Assembly (NCBI GenBank): GCA_011037195.1
Contig: JAAEAF010001943.1
Coordinates: forward strand, 62,001-126,000
DNA: 64,000 nucleotides
Source: Triatoma infestans
Taxonomy: Eukaryota; Arthropoda; Insecta; Hemiptera; Reduviidae
Reading direction: 5' to 3'
Shown: piece by piece, positions 48,085 through 59,151 of the stretch
Layout: every line of letters starts with the position of its first letter
Position numbering within the stretch: position 1 is the first letter of the stretch
The notes under the pieces: generated by a model
Told to the model about the DNA's origin: nothing
Databases searched by the model: none
What the model saw: only the letters and a program-made list of their open reading frames with translations
Translations under genes and position numbers: made by a program

Positions 48085-49064
48085 AAAAAATCTGGTGCGA
48101 AACACTCACACAACTTTCTCTTACTCCTGTTCTCAAAATTATAATTGACAAATTTTATAGTTTGTGTATCAAATTTAATGAAATTCGTCGAAAACTGAAA
48201 AAAACTGTTCAGTAAAAGCGCACTTCCGGTTTACTGATTTCTTTGAAACTCGGTATACTAGCCATCTATTTATTTCTAATTAATTTTCTTTGGATGATAG
48301 AATATAATCAACTATGATAGCTCTTTAGAGAAAAACATAACCCCACTCCTCCTCTAAAAGTGCCGTTAAATAAATTTTCCCAGAGAAATGTTTCAAATAA
48401 AAGTTGTAAATCTTTGTATGTGTAGTTTATATACGTAGTTTCAAGAAAGTCGGCGGATCTATATTTGAGAAACTTGCGAAAAAGTAAAAAATCATATAGT
48501 AAAGTGGTAAAGTAAACACACTTCCGGTTATCCGATTTTTTCAAACTCGGAATTTCAACAACAAATCCTATTCTAATTAATATTATTTAGATGACGGAAC
48601 TGTCTAATAAACTGAAATAGCACTTTAGATGAAAACCTAACCCCACCCCTTTCCCCATAACTGCCCTTAAATGAATTTTCCAAGAGAAATGTTTCAAATA
48701 AAAGTTGTAGCTCTTTATATGTCTAGTTGATATATTATGTTTGAAAAAAAATCGTCGGAGCCATTTTTGAGAAAATCGCAAAAATGTAAAAAAAAACAAA
48801 TAGTGGTAGTGGTACTTCCGGTTGAGGAATTTTGACAGATAAGGTATAGTCAGATCCCATAGTGATTCTTAAACGCAATATCAAGTTTCAACTTTCTGCG
48901 ATTTTTGTTTTTGAGCTATGCTCTGTTCACACACAGACCATTTGCTAAAAACCACTTTTTTGGACTCAGGGGACCTCAAAACGTATATTTCCGGTGAAAT
49001 CTCGATATCGAAAATTTAATACGATTACAATACTTCCTCTTACTTACTAGGTGTAAGAGAAAGT
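48085..49064 (-). mobile_element. Helentron-like (HINE) element, full-length copy D
   Basis: AAAATCTGGTGCGAAACACTC, ACTTTCTCTTACTCC, modules at CACTTCCGG or ACTTCCGG (about 48222, 48520, 48815), TGCTCTGTTCACACACAGAC in place of the usual CA tract, CCTCAAAACGTATATTTCCG, and end GTGTAAGAGAAAGT at 49051-49064. The microsatellite has collapsed in this copy. Confidence 0.8.
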
Positions 49065-49640
49065 AAAAAAATGATCTTTAATCAGCGATTAGTACAAGAA
49101 TAGGTACAATCTTTATTGAATTCCGTTCAATAGTTTTTTTGAAATTTCATATCTGACAGAAGCAACAGTAAAGGTCGACAATGAAACCTTCAGATGTATT
49201 CTCTTTTGGAGCTTGTTAATTAATAGTTATCGACTATATGGCGGAAGATTTTGGATTGAGGACTTGTAATCTGTTAAGAATCATTCGTGAAGAAATGTTT
49301 ATCAATAATTCGTCGTGCTTAGCTATTAACCAGCATTGGAAGAAATTAATGAGTTCAAGGGATTAGAACCATTAGATATTTAAACCCACAAACCACATAG
49401 GTTTTTGGACCATATCGTATAAAATGTTTATCCATTTATTGTTAGTGCAATAGAATTCATCAGTTGCTGCTTTAAGTTTTAGACCTACACTTTGGGAGTT
49501 CGTCTCAAGCAAAGGTCTCAAACTCAAATGCAGCAAAAGAGCAGTCCATTAAAAATATATCGTAGATGCGAGTCGTATATGGGGAGGGAGCAAGAGGCCT
49601 ACTTATATCAATAGCCTCTCTGGGCTCGTGTAGCTAATCA
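49065..49640. other. Unassigned intron sequence
   Basis: No recognised element. Confidence 0.4.
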
Positions 49641-49644
49641 AATG

Positions 49645-49813
49645 TCGGAGCCTTTCAATCCACTGTCGGCCTCAGAGCAAAGTTTTCTAATTAAAGGCAA
49701 CACTGTCCATTTCGCAGAGTGAAACTGTATAGGCTCTTAGTGCAAGAAAATCTAAGAACAACGCTGCTGGCCTCAAACCGATTCAGTACACCAACACCTG
49801 ATCCCGCCCCAAC
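49645..49813 (-). repeat. Worn tRNA-derived SINE (family I)
   Basis: Body text persists (CGGAGCCTTTCAATCCACTG, GGCAACACTGTCCATTTCG, GAAAATCTAAGAACAACGCT), but the head region reads CCGATTCAGTACACCAACAC, closer to the family III head at 63105-63183. It may be a hybrid or two adjacent remnants. Confidence 0.6.
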
Positions 49814-51465
49814 AGAACTCAATATTTTATTCTTTGACCTAAAACATAAATTAAAAATAGAAAGGCTCTAACAAATGCCAATATGAATTTAAATTTTCAA
49901 CCATTTTTAATTTACAAAATATAACAAATTTTATAATTGGTGTGATAAATGTATCATCTATCTATTGTATAATAAATAAAGGTTTATTATTATTATTTTT
50001 ATTGGACAATAATATAAGTTCAACTACGTTTTAAGAATATTATTAAAATCTATAATTTGATTGACAAAAATTATGTTTTTTTTGAAGATGTAATTTTTTT
50101 TCTGTTTTAATCTTGGCATGTTAGAACAATGATTTTTTGAAAAGAAATCATCGGAACTACCATTTGCGACGCCTGGTATAAAACTTAAACCAAAACAATC
50201 ACTCTGAAAAAAACCATTACAATATAGGTAAAACGCCGTTTTTCCTTGAACTAAGGTTGCAGTTTCAATCTAAACGCTAAGGGAAGGCCGTGGAAGCCTG
50301 AAAGATCTTAAGTAATAGATAGTAGTCTAACTATTAACAAAACAGCGACTTGTTATTTAGTATGTTTCAGACAATTTACCACTTTCTCAGATCACATGTT
50401 CCGGACAATCAATACTGTATCATTAAGATGATCAGACTAAGGAAGTGATTAAGGAAGTTTTTATTTCTTGGTTTCTAAGAAAATAAATATCATTACATTC
50501 CTTGTAAAGTTTTGGCAGAGAAATAGCAAAGTAATTAGCTAAAATAAACTTTCTACATTTACACAACTAGAAAATTATTTTAATTACGAGGTTTGTTTAA
50601 TAAATTGATAAGGGAATCCACAACTTAACATTTTTTTAAAAAGGCAATACTTACATTCTTCAAACAATTTTTTTTTTTTGTTTATATTATTCTTTCTCGG
50701 AGTAACTTGAAGAAACTGATGACACAAATGTTCCTCAATCATTTAAACTAAATACTACAAGCAGACTGTAACCGTAATGATCTAGTTATAAAAAAAAGAA
50801 GAAAAGCACACACTATCATTACCTAGTGTCATTATTACAGTTTACAATGTTGACATCACAACTGAAAGGGTAACCTATATAATAAATAAATGGAAGATAC
50901 AATCGCTCGTTTAGATTTTCAAAAGTAATTAATAAAGTTTTTTTTTTTTTTTTACCCTTCTTCTTAAATCATCAAACTTTTGCCTTACCTGGAGTTGATC
51001 ATGTTAAATATTAGCGACGACCATTTGAACTGTTATGTAATTTTGTTCTGTGTTATTTAAGTATCAAGTAGAAACAAATTTTATTTTTAACAAGTGGCGA
51101 GCAGATTATCAATAAAACATTAATCTCTGGTACTTTTTTTTTTTTTTTAAACTTTCTTAAATAAGCAATATTGCATTTCATAATATAAAATCATGCCAGT
51201 ACAATATATCCTTTTTATTTTATTGGAATTTTAAAGTTGCAACAAGATTTTTAGGATTTTGTTGTATAAAAATCAGTGGCAGCATTACTATTGTAAATTA
51301 TATTTACCACTGGAAAATGTTCAATTGAAGAAGAAGGTCTATTACATAATAGTTTAAATACAAGAGATCGCTGACTCGCGGCGAAGGTGGTGAAAAATAA
51401 GTAGAGTATAGCGAATATTCATGATACTAATAGTAATAATTGAACATGATAATAATAGTAATAAT
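49814..51465. other. AT-rich intron sequence, nothing recognised
   Basis: Several A/T tracts; no protein or RNA signal. Confidence 0.5.
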
Positions 51466-51469
51466 AATA

Positions 51470-52150
51470 AAACTAATAAGGAAGTATTTATAGAAACAGG
51501 TGGTACGAACTTGACTGGTTTGTATAAACCTACGGACATAGGTCCCTACATTCTACATGTAGAAAGGTCGGGACGGGAATGTGGGCAATGTCCATCGAGT
51601 CGCATTCGGTAAATGCATATTATACAGAGGATAACAGCTATTCAACTGATATAGTTGTTATCAGAGCTGTAGGAAAAAACCTAATGAAAATTATAACAGA
51701 AACACCTAACTACCACATTAACCATAGAGGTTTGGTAAAACGAGGGGTTCAGAGGAGGAAATTCTGCACCACCTTCTAAGTGAAATGTCGGCCATAAAGG
51801 TAGAAAGAGTATATACAAGATCCGAAAATAGGCCTCTTGAAACTTGTTCTTTGACCTTCAATATCAGAAACTTCCGAGGCATGTCATTTTGTATGGGGCG
51901 AGGTTCAAGTGGGGCCCTATGTTCCTGACAGGAGAGACCATGCTTAAAGTGTCTCTGATATGGACAGTCAAGCATTCAGTGTAAAGGGCAGACAAGGTGC
52001 TGTAAATGTACGGGTCTGCACGATGCAGATCAGCGCGATATGGAGAAAATAGAGTGCATTAACTGTCATGGATGCAAGAAACTTGGAAATAATATTAAAT
52101 TATAAGAAAATCAGAAATGTGACATTCCCTTGCAAAAGGGCTAGCCAGGT
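51470..52150 (+). pseudogene. LINE ORF1 (gag-like) remnant with CCHC knuckles
   Basis: Starts with FIETGGTNLTGLYKPTDIGP and YILHVERS. The interior is in shifting frames (KVERVYTRSENRPLETCSLT, FNIRNFRGMSF). 51935-52075 carries CLKCL..GQSSIQCKGQTR and CCKCTGLHDADQ, then CINCHG. These are worn CCHC/CCHH zinc knuckles of Jockey-type ORF1 proteins, which bind the element's RNA. Stops and frameshifts throughout. Confidence 0.75.
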
Positions 52151-52636
52151 AGACAAGTCCAGTTACTGGTACGGTTCAAGAACAATTATGGCATTGTACT
52201 ACCCCTTCTCCTCACAGGGGAGGAATTGAAGAAACAAAGAGAAGAGATATTTTAAAGACAGACTTGTGCTACAAATCAAGGTGGAAGCATCAGAGCTATA
52301 CCAGTATTGCGTTATAAGAATTCATTATAAGTTTTATTTGTGATATTCAAAGTACTTAATTTCTCTTAAGGAGTAATATATTTAATTTAATCTACCAGTG
52401 TGTTCTTAATTATTCTTAATACTTCTATCTCTATCTCAAACATAATTACAAGCCCTTTTTCTACAACACCGCTCGTGCTACTTACCACAAATACACATCA
52501 TCAATCCACCAAAACATTACACATGGGAATAAAGAAAATAATTACTCAATATTGATAAAAAAAAATTGAGTGAAACACTCACTCTTAGTCCAATTTACTG
52601 AAATGTTTTACGCATTTATAATTCTTATTATTACCT
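52151..52636. other. Unassigned intron sequence
   Basis: A short open piece near 52190-52250 may extend the LINE ORF1. The rest is AT-rich. Confidence 0.35.
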
Positions 52637-52638
52637 AT

Positions 52639-52956
52639 GAATTTTATCCGTCATAGGATGCTTCACTTTGTTGATACTGACCGGTTTCGATCTTACATCC
52701 ATCGTCAAGAGTCAATCTTGTAGAGAGATGACTATATGTTTATATCACAAACGACACTGATTGATTGTCTTGACATATAGTATCGTTTGTGATATAAACA
52801 AAAAGTTAAAGTCATCTCTTTCTACACGAATTGATTACAAACCTTACTATGATAATGGATGAAAATCCAAAAACCAGTCAAAAACAACAAAATGATGCAT
52901 GCTATGTCGTCGGATAAAATCATAGATGTTTATCCAGCATTGCGAATCCAACCACA
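52639..52956. repeat. Foldback with GACCGGTTTCG core (Penelope-like end?)
   Basis: The arms 52639-52758 and 52781-52921 are inverted copies around a ~22-base loop (shared: TTTATCCGTCATAG-like ends, TTTATATCACAAACGA and complement). On minus the left arm has TGACGATGGATGTAAGATCG then AAACCGGTC. The right arm has GGAT-GAAA-ATCC (52857-52868) but its GAAAC is mutated to AAAAC. The tail ATCCAGCATTGCGAATCC then AACCACA (52932-52956) matches the element at 20747-21012. Confidence 0.8.
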
Positions 52957-52979
52957 TATTCAATTATTTTTTTGAGTGT

Positions 52980-53150
52980 TTTACTACCGTCGGTGTTTTT
53001 ATATAGAAAATCACAGAAAGCTGTCAAAACCTGTACAGTGAGCTCACACTTCCGGTGAATCAGTAAAAAGGAAACGACATAAATCTTCCTAGGTTTTTTT
53101 TTTTAGAATTTTCTCGGAAGCGGCTAAAAACGATTTCCTTTAAATTTGAA
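52980..53150 (-). mobile_element. HINE-family module fragment
   Basis: Short diverged piece (GCTCACACTTCCGGTGAATC, GAATTTTCTCGGAAGCGGC). Confidence 0.4.
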
Positions 53151-54015
53151 ATATTCATAATAATGGGGTTGATGAAGGAGAGAAATGGTCTGGTTAGAAT
53201 GAATTAACAGAATAGGTTAACACTGTATAATTTGATAAATGACACTGACTGACTGCCTGGACTTTTACACTTGAAATGATAGAGTAAGGTAGAGTGGTAA
53301 AGGGTATGACAAGTAGAACGAATTGTATGAACTCAGTAGAATGAACTGTTCTCTATCTGTCTCCCGTCGCTGTATTTATATGATTTCTCCCACTCCAGTC
53401 CGAGAGAGCGGTCCTATCATTTGTCTCTCTTTGGATACTATTACAATAACAAGCCAGGTATAAACGGTTCTCTTTTATTTGAAGTATTTTCACGACAAAA
53501 TTGATTTTTGGTAGCTCTGCGGAATGGTGGTGTTCAGTTTCAAAAATTACATGGGTTTGGTTCAATGTTATTCATGCTTTCTTCTGGACTACGATCTAAT
53601 AACCTTTACAACATGCCTGGTAAGTACTTTGTACCCCCTCTAACTGTATATTTATTTAGCACAAATAAGAAAAATTTGACGTTTATATATAATTGTTGTA
53701 TTTTTTGCGCATCTGGCTCTTAATTATTAACGCCCTATAATTGGATTAATTAGAGTAAGAGGAAGTGGTGTGAATATTTTACACCAGATTTTTCTGCAAC
53801 TATAAAAGTGACCAAAAAAGTTGAAAAATAATCAATTTTTTCAATAATATAAATATCGAGAATAAGAGTTTGTAGTGAAACAGAAAAATATTTCGAGTAT
53901 TACGTGTGCAGATGAGTGGCTAGAGAAGGATGAAAACTTCCCGTCTTTTACTATGCTCAGTTAATCTACAAACGTTTATTGGGAACGAATGCAAAAGTTT
54001 GTAAATATATTTTAG
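53151..54015. other. Intron sequence with a solo HINE 3' end
   Basis: 53750-53798 is the family 3' end on plus (AGAGTAAGAGGAAGTGGTGT, GAATATTTTACACCAGATTT). The rest, including a GC-richer stretch at 53340-53420, is unassigned. Confidence 0.5.
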
Positions 54016-54223
54016 AAGGAAGGGATTAGCTCAGTGGTAGCGTGCTGGACTAGTAACGCGGAAGACCCCGGTTCGAGTCCAGCTGCTGCCCTTAGATTTT
54101 TTTTCTTTCTAGGAACCTCTTACAGTTCACTGGCCGGTTATGGACAGTGTTGTCTGTAACGAGAGAAACTGTTCGGAGGTCGGCAAGGCACTGAGAAGGC
54201 TCCGAACTTTGGGGTAGCCATAT
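54016..54223 (+). repeat. tRNA-derived SINE (family I, short form)
   Basis: Head AGGGATTAGCTCAGTGGTAG, then CGTGCTGGACTAGTAACGCG, B box GGTTCGAGTCC, CAGCTGCTGCCCTTAGATTT, then the body with GGACAGTGTTGTCTGTAACG and GCACTGAGAAGGCTCCG. It is the only clear plus-strand full head in the window. A 3' remainder (54200-54260) is not shared. Confidence 0.85.
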
Positions 54224-54745
54224 GGACCCAGAAGAGCTTTGGATAGCATAGGGCTTGGTCCCTCCTCACAGACAATTAAAAAAAAAATAAAAATATGTTT
54301 TAGATACCGATTAACCAATATTTTTCTAATTAGATATGTATAATAAAGATATGATATGTAATATATGGTCATTGGAAGTGTCAGAAACAACATGATCTGA
54401 CATAACTAATCCATGTCCTTGACTTGATTATAGAGACACTCGGACTTTAGAATTTTAATCTTATGATCGGTTTTCAAAAATAACTTAGAACAATCCGAAA
54501 CATAAGCATTCAATTTTTATAAAATTCATAATAAAGCACAATTACAGAACAATTTCATATTTAAAAAAAAAAAACATGTTAATTTCAAAATACAAATTTA
54601 CTTCTCCTCCACTTCCCCTCCCCACCCCGCTCAAACCATCACTTAAAAAAAAAATTATTGCATTAATTAAATTAATTCATGAAATTTAGCATTAAATAAT
54701 TTCCAGATTTTGCGACAATAAATAACAAAGAAATATTTCACTTAC

Positions 54746-54955
54746 TTGACAACTAGTGTTTGGGTCCGGTACCATAGCATGGACAGTGATATTCTGCGGC
54801 ACTAAACATTTAAATGAGGTTTGCGGTATAGTGGTGAGCGAAGGGTAGACACTTTCCGGAGCTGCTGGCCCATTTTCAGATACAGTATCTTTCCTTGTTT
54901 GTCTTAATATTCTATTTGTTGCTTCGTGGAAATATGGACCAAATCCTGACCATAA
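54746..54955 (-). CDS. Penultimate exon of the chitin-binding (peritrophin-A, CBM14) protein gene
   Basis: Acceptor ATTAATTACAG|TTATGG, donor TGTCAA|GTAAGTG; 210 bases, phase 0 at both ends, fully open for 70 codons. It encodes LWSGFGPYFHEATNRILRQT, a linker rich in Ser, Pro and Thr (SENGPAAPESVYPSLTTIPQ), then FKCLVPQNITVHAMVPDPNT and SCQ. Cys at exon residues 50 and 69 are Cys1 and Cys2 of a chitin-binding type-2 domain whose Cys3-Cys6 lie in the exon at 13108-13230. Composition and codon use differ sharply from the AT-rich surroundings. Upstream exons (signal peptide and any further domains) are not in the window. Confidence 0.92.
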
Positions 54956-55270
54956 CTGTAATTAATTAAATAAATAAAAATTATATATTAAATTAGGAGT
55001 GTATTCTTGAAAACGAATAAAATTTGTAAATTTATTAACAAATATTAAAAATATGAATTTTGCTTTATATAATTTAAAGAAAAATTGGACTTTAATACAA
55101 AAAAAAAAAATTAATTTTATTAAAAAATGTATTCTGATTAAAATATTACGTCTTGTTTCTAGTTCAACATCAGAATCAAAAATTTACCTAAGTATAAAGT
55201 TTAATTTTAAATTTAATGATATAATTTTCTGTTATTTCCTTATTTTTTTCTGCCAGATGCACGCAATTAG
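54956..55270. other. AT-rich intron sequence of the chitin-binding gene
   Basis: It lies upstream of the 54955 acceptor on minus. No further exon recognised from here to the right edge. Confidence 0.5.
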
Positions 55271-55274
55271 AGAG

Positions 55275-55745
55275 CATCTTTTTTTTATTATTATTTTTTT
55301 TTTTTTACACCGTATGGGCCGTTCCCGAGCTCTCGCTCATCACAGCCCAATGATTATACTTCATCCCCAATGATCCCTAAACAAGAATGATTCCCAAGCA
55401 AGAATATATGGGGGAAGGGCACAACAAGGTACCTTTCCTAATTTATAAAGAATTTATGCTACCATAGCAAAACAAGCTAACAAGATAACAAACTGCATCG
55501 CATTCATACTCATTCACACAATAAATACATTCATACTTCACGCATGCAGACAAAATTCCTATCCTAATTGACCTCTCAGTACTCGATATTCCTGAGAGGC
55601 CCGCTAAAAACTCGGATAACTACCCAATCTAAGTCATTCAATCCACAGTCATCCAATAAATTACTAATATCCCCACTTACGCTTCGCCTACCCTCGAAAA
55701 TCTCCACACAATGTACCACGTCTTAGAGCCTCTTCTGCAAACTTT
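55275..55745 (-). mobile_element. 3' end of an unidentified retroposon
   Basis: The T-rich tract 55278-55307 looks like a minus-strand poly(A) tail. Just upstream on minus, 55720-55590 has an open stretch: DVVHCVEIFEGRRSVSGDIS, then NLLDDCGLNDLDWVVIRVF. It resembles a LINE C-terminus in style but has no diagnostic motif, so the class is inferred. Confidence 0.4.
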
Positions 55746-56250
55746 TTAAAGGTATCGTATGCACTGAGATTTTCAATTGTTAGAGTATCAATATCAATGC
55801 GAACATGATAGCCTATAGCACTCCATAATTAGAGAGCATATGAAGCATCCTATTTTGCGATTTATCATTATTATTAACAGTCAATCTCATCAAGGCATCT
55901 TTGAAAATCGTAAGTATTTTAGAAGCAAATTCGCTTTAAATCGTAAAGTTCGGAATCTAGTTGATTACAATACTTCTCCTCAAAGCAGCAAGCCATTGGG
56001 GAAAGTGAAATAGCCATTTCTTTAAGGATCTTGGTGCCCCTTTGGGGTATTCCCCCTAATAAATAAACAAAACTTATAAACAAGATCCAAACACTCTTAA
56101 CAATATACATAAAAGCCTGACCTTATTTACATATTTGCACACGACTATATTCCTTATACAAACACTGACATCCAAAGGAGCCACAAATTGCATTTGATCA
56201 GGCTTTATAGCCCTGAATTCTTCGTAAACAACTAAAGCAGAAAGATGAAG
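55746..56250. other. Unassigned sequence
   Basis: No convincing coding or repeat signal. It may be further 5' sequence of the retroposon above. Confidence 0.35.
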
Positions 56251-56252
56251 TG

Positions 56253-56350
56253 AAAAAAAATCTGGTGTGAAACACTCACATGACTTACCTCTCACTCTAA
56301 TTAATACAATTTAATCAAGAAATTTTTCTTTAAAATTGCAACGTTATAAT
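56253..56350 (-). mobile_element. Solo HINE 3' end
   Basis: AAAAAATCTGGTGTGAAACAC, then TCACATGACTTACCTCTCACT. The hairpin and subterminal motif are present, but the modules are missing. Confidence 0.6.
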
Positions 56351-56399
56351 GTTTAGTTGAGCTGGCCTTATGTGAAGGATTTTACTTGTATACATGAAC

Positions 56400-57185
56400 G
56401 GCCTTGTAATGGCAAGAGAGAGAAAACAGGCCTGGCAAGAGAGAGAAAACAGGCCCTCTCTGACTTAAGCAGGCTAGAGTGGGAGAACCTGTATATAAGC
56501 CAGTGAGAATCTACCTAACGATATATATATATATAACAATCCATCAGATTCAACCATACATCGCATCGTGTCGTATCTCTACTCCCACCTTTTATTCTAT
56601 AAAATCATTACAAGTCCAGTGCAGTTTGTATAAACTTATAGCTATGTTATAACAGTGTCTTCATATCTCGTTTAATTAATCAAACCTAATTTCTCTCCTC
56701 ATCAACTCCATTATAGCCTAATGTGGAGCGCTTTATGCCAAAACCAACAAAGACTGTGCGAATTTAAATTTAAACTAATTGATATACCTCTGTAAAGAGA
56801 TGGCATAGATTAGGATCGAGGGCAGGGTGGAGTTGGGCAGTTGGTTTTTAAGGAGGCCAAAATCCTACAAGGATTGTAGAGCCAGAAAAGAAGAAGACAT
56901 ACCCCAGCATAGCTCTCAAAAATCATAAAAATGTTTCAAATAAAAGTGATACGTGTAGGGGTAGTAAACCCCCACCACTCATCCACTCTAGCGGAGAGAA
57001 ACAGCCCCTCTCGCACAGAAAGGAGAGGTTCGGCTAGTGGAATATATATATGAGAGAGAGAGACAGTCAAGGATCATTCTGTTCAATTCAGTCTTACACA
57101 TCAGACATCATTCTGTTGATTCACACTCCGTACATAAGCCACGTCAGTCTGTCAGTTCAGTTCAGTTCTAAATTCTAAAGTGTAA
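56400..57185 (+). promoter_or_regulatory. Two TATA-containing, possibly LTR-derived regions
   Basis: 56411-56456 holds a 23-base tandem pair (GGCAAGAGAGAGAAAACAGG). Downstream CTGTATATAAGCCAGTG (about 56489-56505) is a TATA box. A second block (56990-57160) has GGAATATATATATGAGAGAG followed by TCAGTCTTACACATCAGAC, again TATA plus an initiator-like TCAGT. The sequence style resembles LTR promoters, but paired LTRs, a primer site and gag/pol were not seen. Confidence 0.35.
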
Positions 57186-57204
57186 GTCCTTGGCAGTCAG
57201 ATAT

Positions 57205-57475
57205 ATATATATATACATATATCAATTATATGTCTTAAACCAAATCTTAAGGTGTTTATCTTTCATCATCAACAACCAACATCTCCTCACAACACCATAT
57301 ATATACATATATCAATTATATATCTTAAACCAAATCTTAAGGTGTTTATCTTTCATCATCAACAACCAACATCTCCTCACAACACCATATATATACATAT
57401 ATCAATTATATATCTTAAACCAAATCTTAAGGTGTTTATCTTTCATCATCAACAACCAACGTCTCCTCACAACAC
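57205..57475 (+). repeat. 90-bp tandem repeat, three copies
   Basis: CAATTATAT recurs at 57223, 57313 and 57403, an exact 90-base period. Units are nearly identical (each with CATATATCAATTATAT, CTTAAACCAAATCTTAAGGT and TCAACAACCAAC). Because 90 is a multiple of three, two frames stay open across the array. I do not regard them as genes. Confidence 0.9.
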
Positions 57476-57479
57476 CCTT

Positions 57480-57870
57480 ACATACGTTTCTACTTATGCA
57501 GCAATCATTCCAAGTTTGACAAAGAAAATCGTTGTAAAAGTTACCGAGAAAATTCCAAAAAAAGTTTTCTTTTTTTTTTCTTACGCTTATGATTTTGATT
57601 ATTAATCCATTCTGTGACGCGGTGGCTCAATACAACATTTTAATATTTTTCGTTTTAGTTGGATATCCAGCAGGGGGCACATGACAACACTCTCGAATTC
57701 GAACAATTTCATCCCCTCCCTCACCAAAAAACATCAACAATCTATTCTATTAATCGCACTTCCGGTTAAACCATTTTCTTCAAATATGTAGATGGTAAAA
57801 TCCAATATATGATATCTAAAGTGGTAATTTAGAGGAAAGCATAACGTATTTAACATTTAACGTAAAGAGA
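57480..57870. mobile_element. HINE-family fragments
   Basis: 57735-57850 has reverse module text (CCCTCCCTCACCAAAAAACA, CGCACTTCCGGTTAAACCAT, TTTTCTTCAAATATG). 57500-57570 has a piece resembling the GAGAAAATTCC segment. Between them (57601-57715) is unassigned sequence. Confidence 0.4.
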
Positions 57871-58560
57871 AAATACTAAATAATTTAATTAAATTGCCAA
57901 ATAATTTTGAGGATGGCTCAATTGAGTGGATATTGCTAAAACATCTCCAGATTACACAATAAAGATGGGATTTTGTGAGCAATATAAATATAACAACGGA
58001 TATGCCAAAAAAAATTGCAAAAAAAGTTCATTTCAAACAAGAGCCGTTTTACCATAATGTAAAAGATATGGATTTAACTGCTTAGTAACAACTTTGAGGT
58101 CGTTGTAGCATCTATTTCGACACTAAAAAAAAAAAAAATATTTTTTTTTAACATATTCTGACTTTTATTTAGTAGAGAGAGAGTGTGAGATGGTAATATT
58201 ATACAAATTATGAAAGAAGATTTCCTACTTTAAACTTGTTACATCAGTATAGAAGTTCAAATTAGAATAACAGGGTCATAAAGGGCGTGAATAAGGGAGG
58301 GAGGGAGTTGGAATTTAATTTAGTTTAATAGTTCCGGTTATATACTTAGTGATGTCATCATATAGTGAAAGAAAAAGTTCCATTCCAAGATAATGAAGTT
58401 GAAGAATATTCCTCGAAGAATTATTTAACGTTTAAACAATAAAATTAATTCAATCATATGAAAATAATATGTAAAATAATCTTGCGTGAACCAATCACAT
58501 AACTTTCTCTTGCTGCCATTTACGATGGCGTCGTATGTAGTTAAATTGGCCAACTTATAA
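57871..58560. other. AT-rich sequence, mostly unassigned
   Basis: 58470-58530 resembles a solo HINE 3' end (GTGAACCAATCACATAACTT, TCTCTTGC). Nothing else recognised. Confidence 0.4.
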
Positions 58561-58564
58561 TTTT

Positions 58565-59151
58565 TACTTTCTCTTACTCCTAGTAAGAGAAACTATTGTA
58601 ATCGTGTCAAATTTTCGATATAGAGTTTCGAAAGTTTCGAAGCGGAAGTATCCGTTTGAGGTCCTCTGAGTCTAAAAAAGTGTGGTGTGTGTGTGTGTGT
58701 GTGTGTGTTGTGTATGTAAGTATGTGAACAGCATAGCTCAAATACCGAAAACTGTAGAAAGTTGAAACTTGATATTCCGTTTAGATGTCACCATGGCAAC
58801 TGACAGTACGTGATCTGTCAAAATTTCTTTACTTTTTTGCAATTTTCTCAAAAATAGCTCCAAAAGATTTTCTTGAAATTTGGTACATCAACTACACATA
58901 CAAAGAGCTACAACTTTTATTTGAACTATTTCTCCGGGAAAATTCATTTAAGGGCAGTTTTGGGGGAGGGGTGGGGTTACAGCTTTCTCTAAAGTGCTAT
59001 TTCAGTTTATTAAGACAATTCTGTCATTTAAATTAATGTTAATTACAATTAAATATGTTTATTGAAATTCCAATTTTGAAAAAGAGTGCGGAAGTGCGTT
59101 TACTTTACCACTTTACTAAATGATTTTTTTCACTTTTTCGCGATTTTCTTA
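58565..59151 (+). mobile_element. HINE element, 5' half (copy E), cut at 59151
   Basis: Begins ACTTTCTCTTACTCCTAGTA and AGAGAAACTATTGTAATCGTG, with (GT)n at 58683-58709, GAACAGCATAGCTCAAATAC, and one and a half modules. The module text stops in the middle of GCGATTTTCTT at 59150, where GC-rich sequence begins. Confidence 0.75.

Larger units (their letters stand above)
13231..54745 (-). other. 41.5-kb intron of the chitin-binding gene
   Basis: Donor CAA|GTAAGTG at 54745 (minus strand) and acceptor TTTACAG at 13231 are both near-consensus and in phase 0. The two flanking exons complete one protein domain. I saw no additional exon-like frame with splice sites between them. The interval is filled with the LINEs, SINEs, mariner/Tc1 elements and HINE-like copies listed separately. 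Confidence 0.8.

Noticed and set aside
57190..57605. Two overlapping ~110-residue frames across the 90-bp repeat
   Set aside because: They stay open only because the period is a multiple of three; composition is Ile/Tyr-rich low complexity in two frames at once.
56400..57720. Complete LTR retrotransposon
   Set aside because: TATA-containing blocks exist, but no matching LTR pair, primer-binding site, or gag/pol motif could be found.
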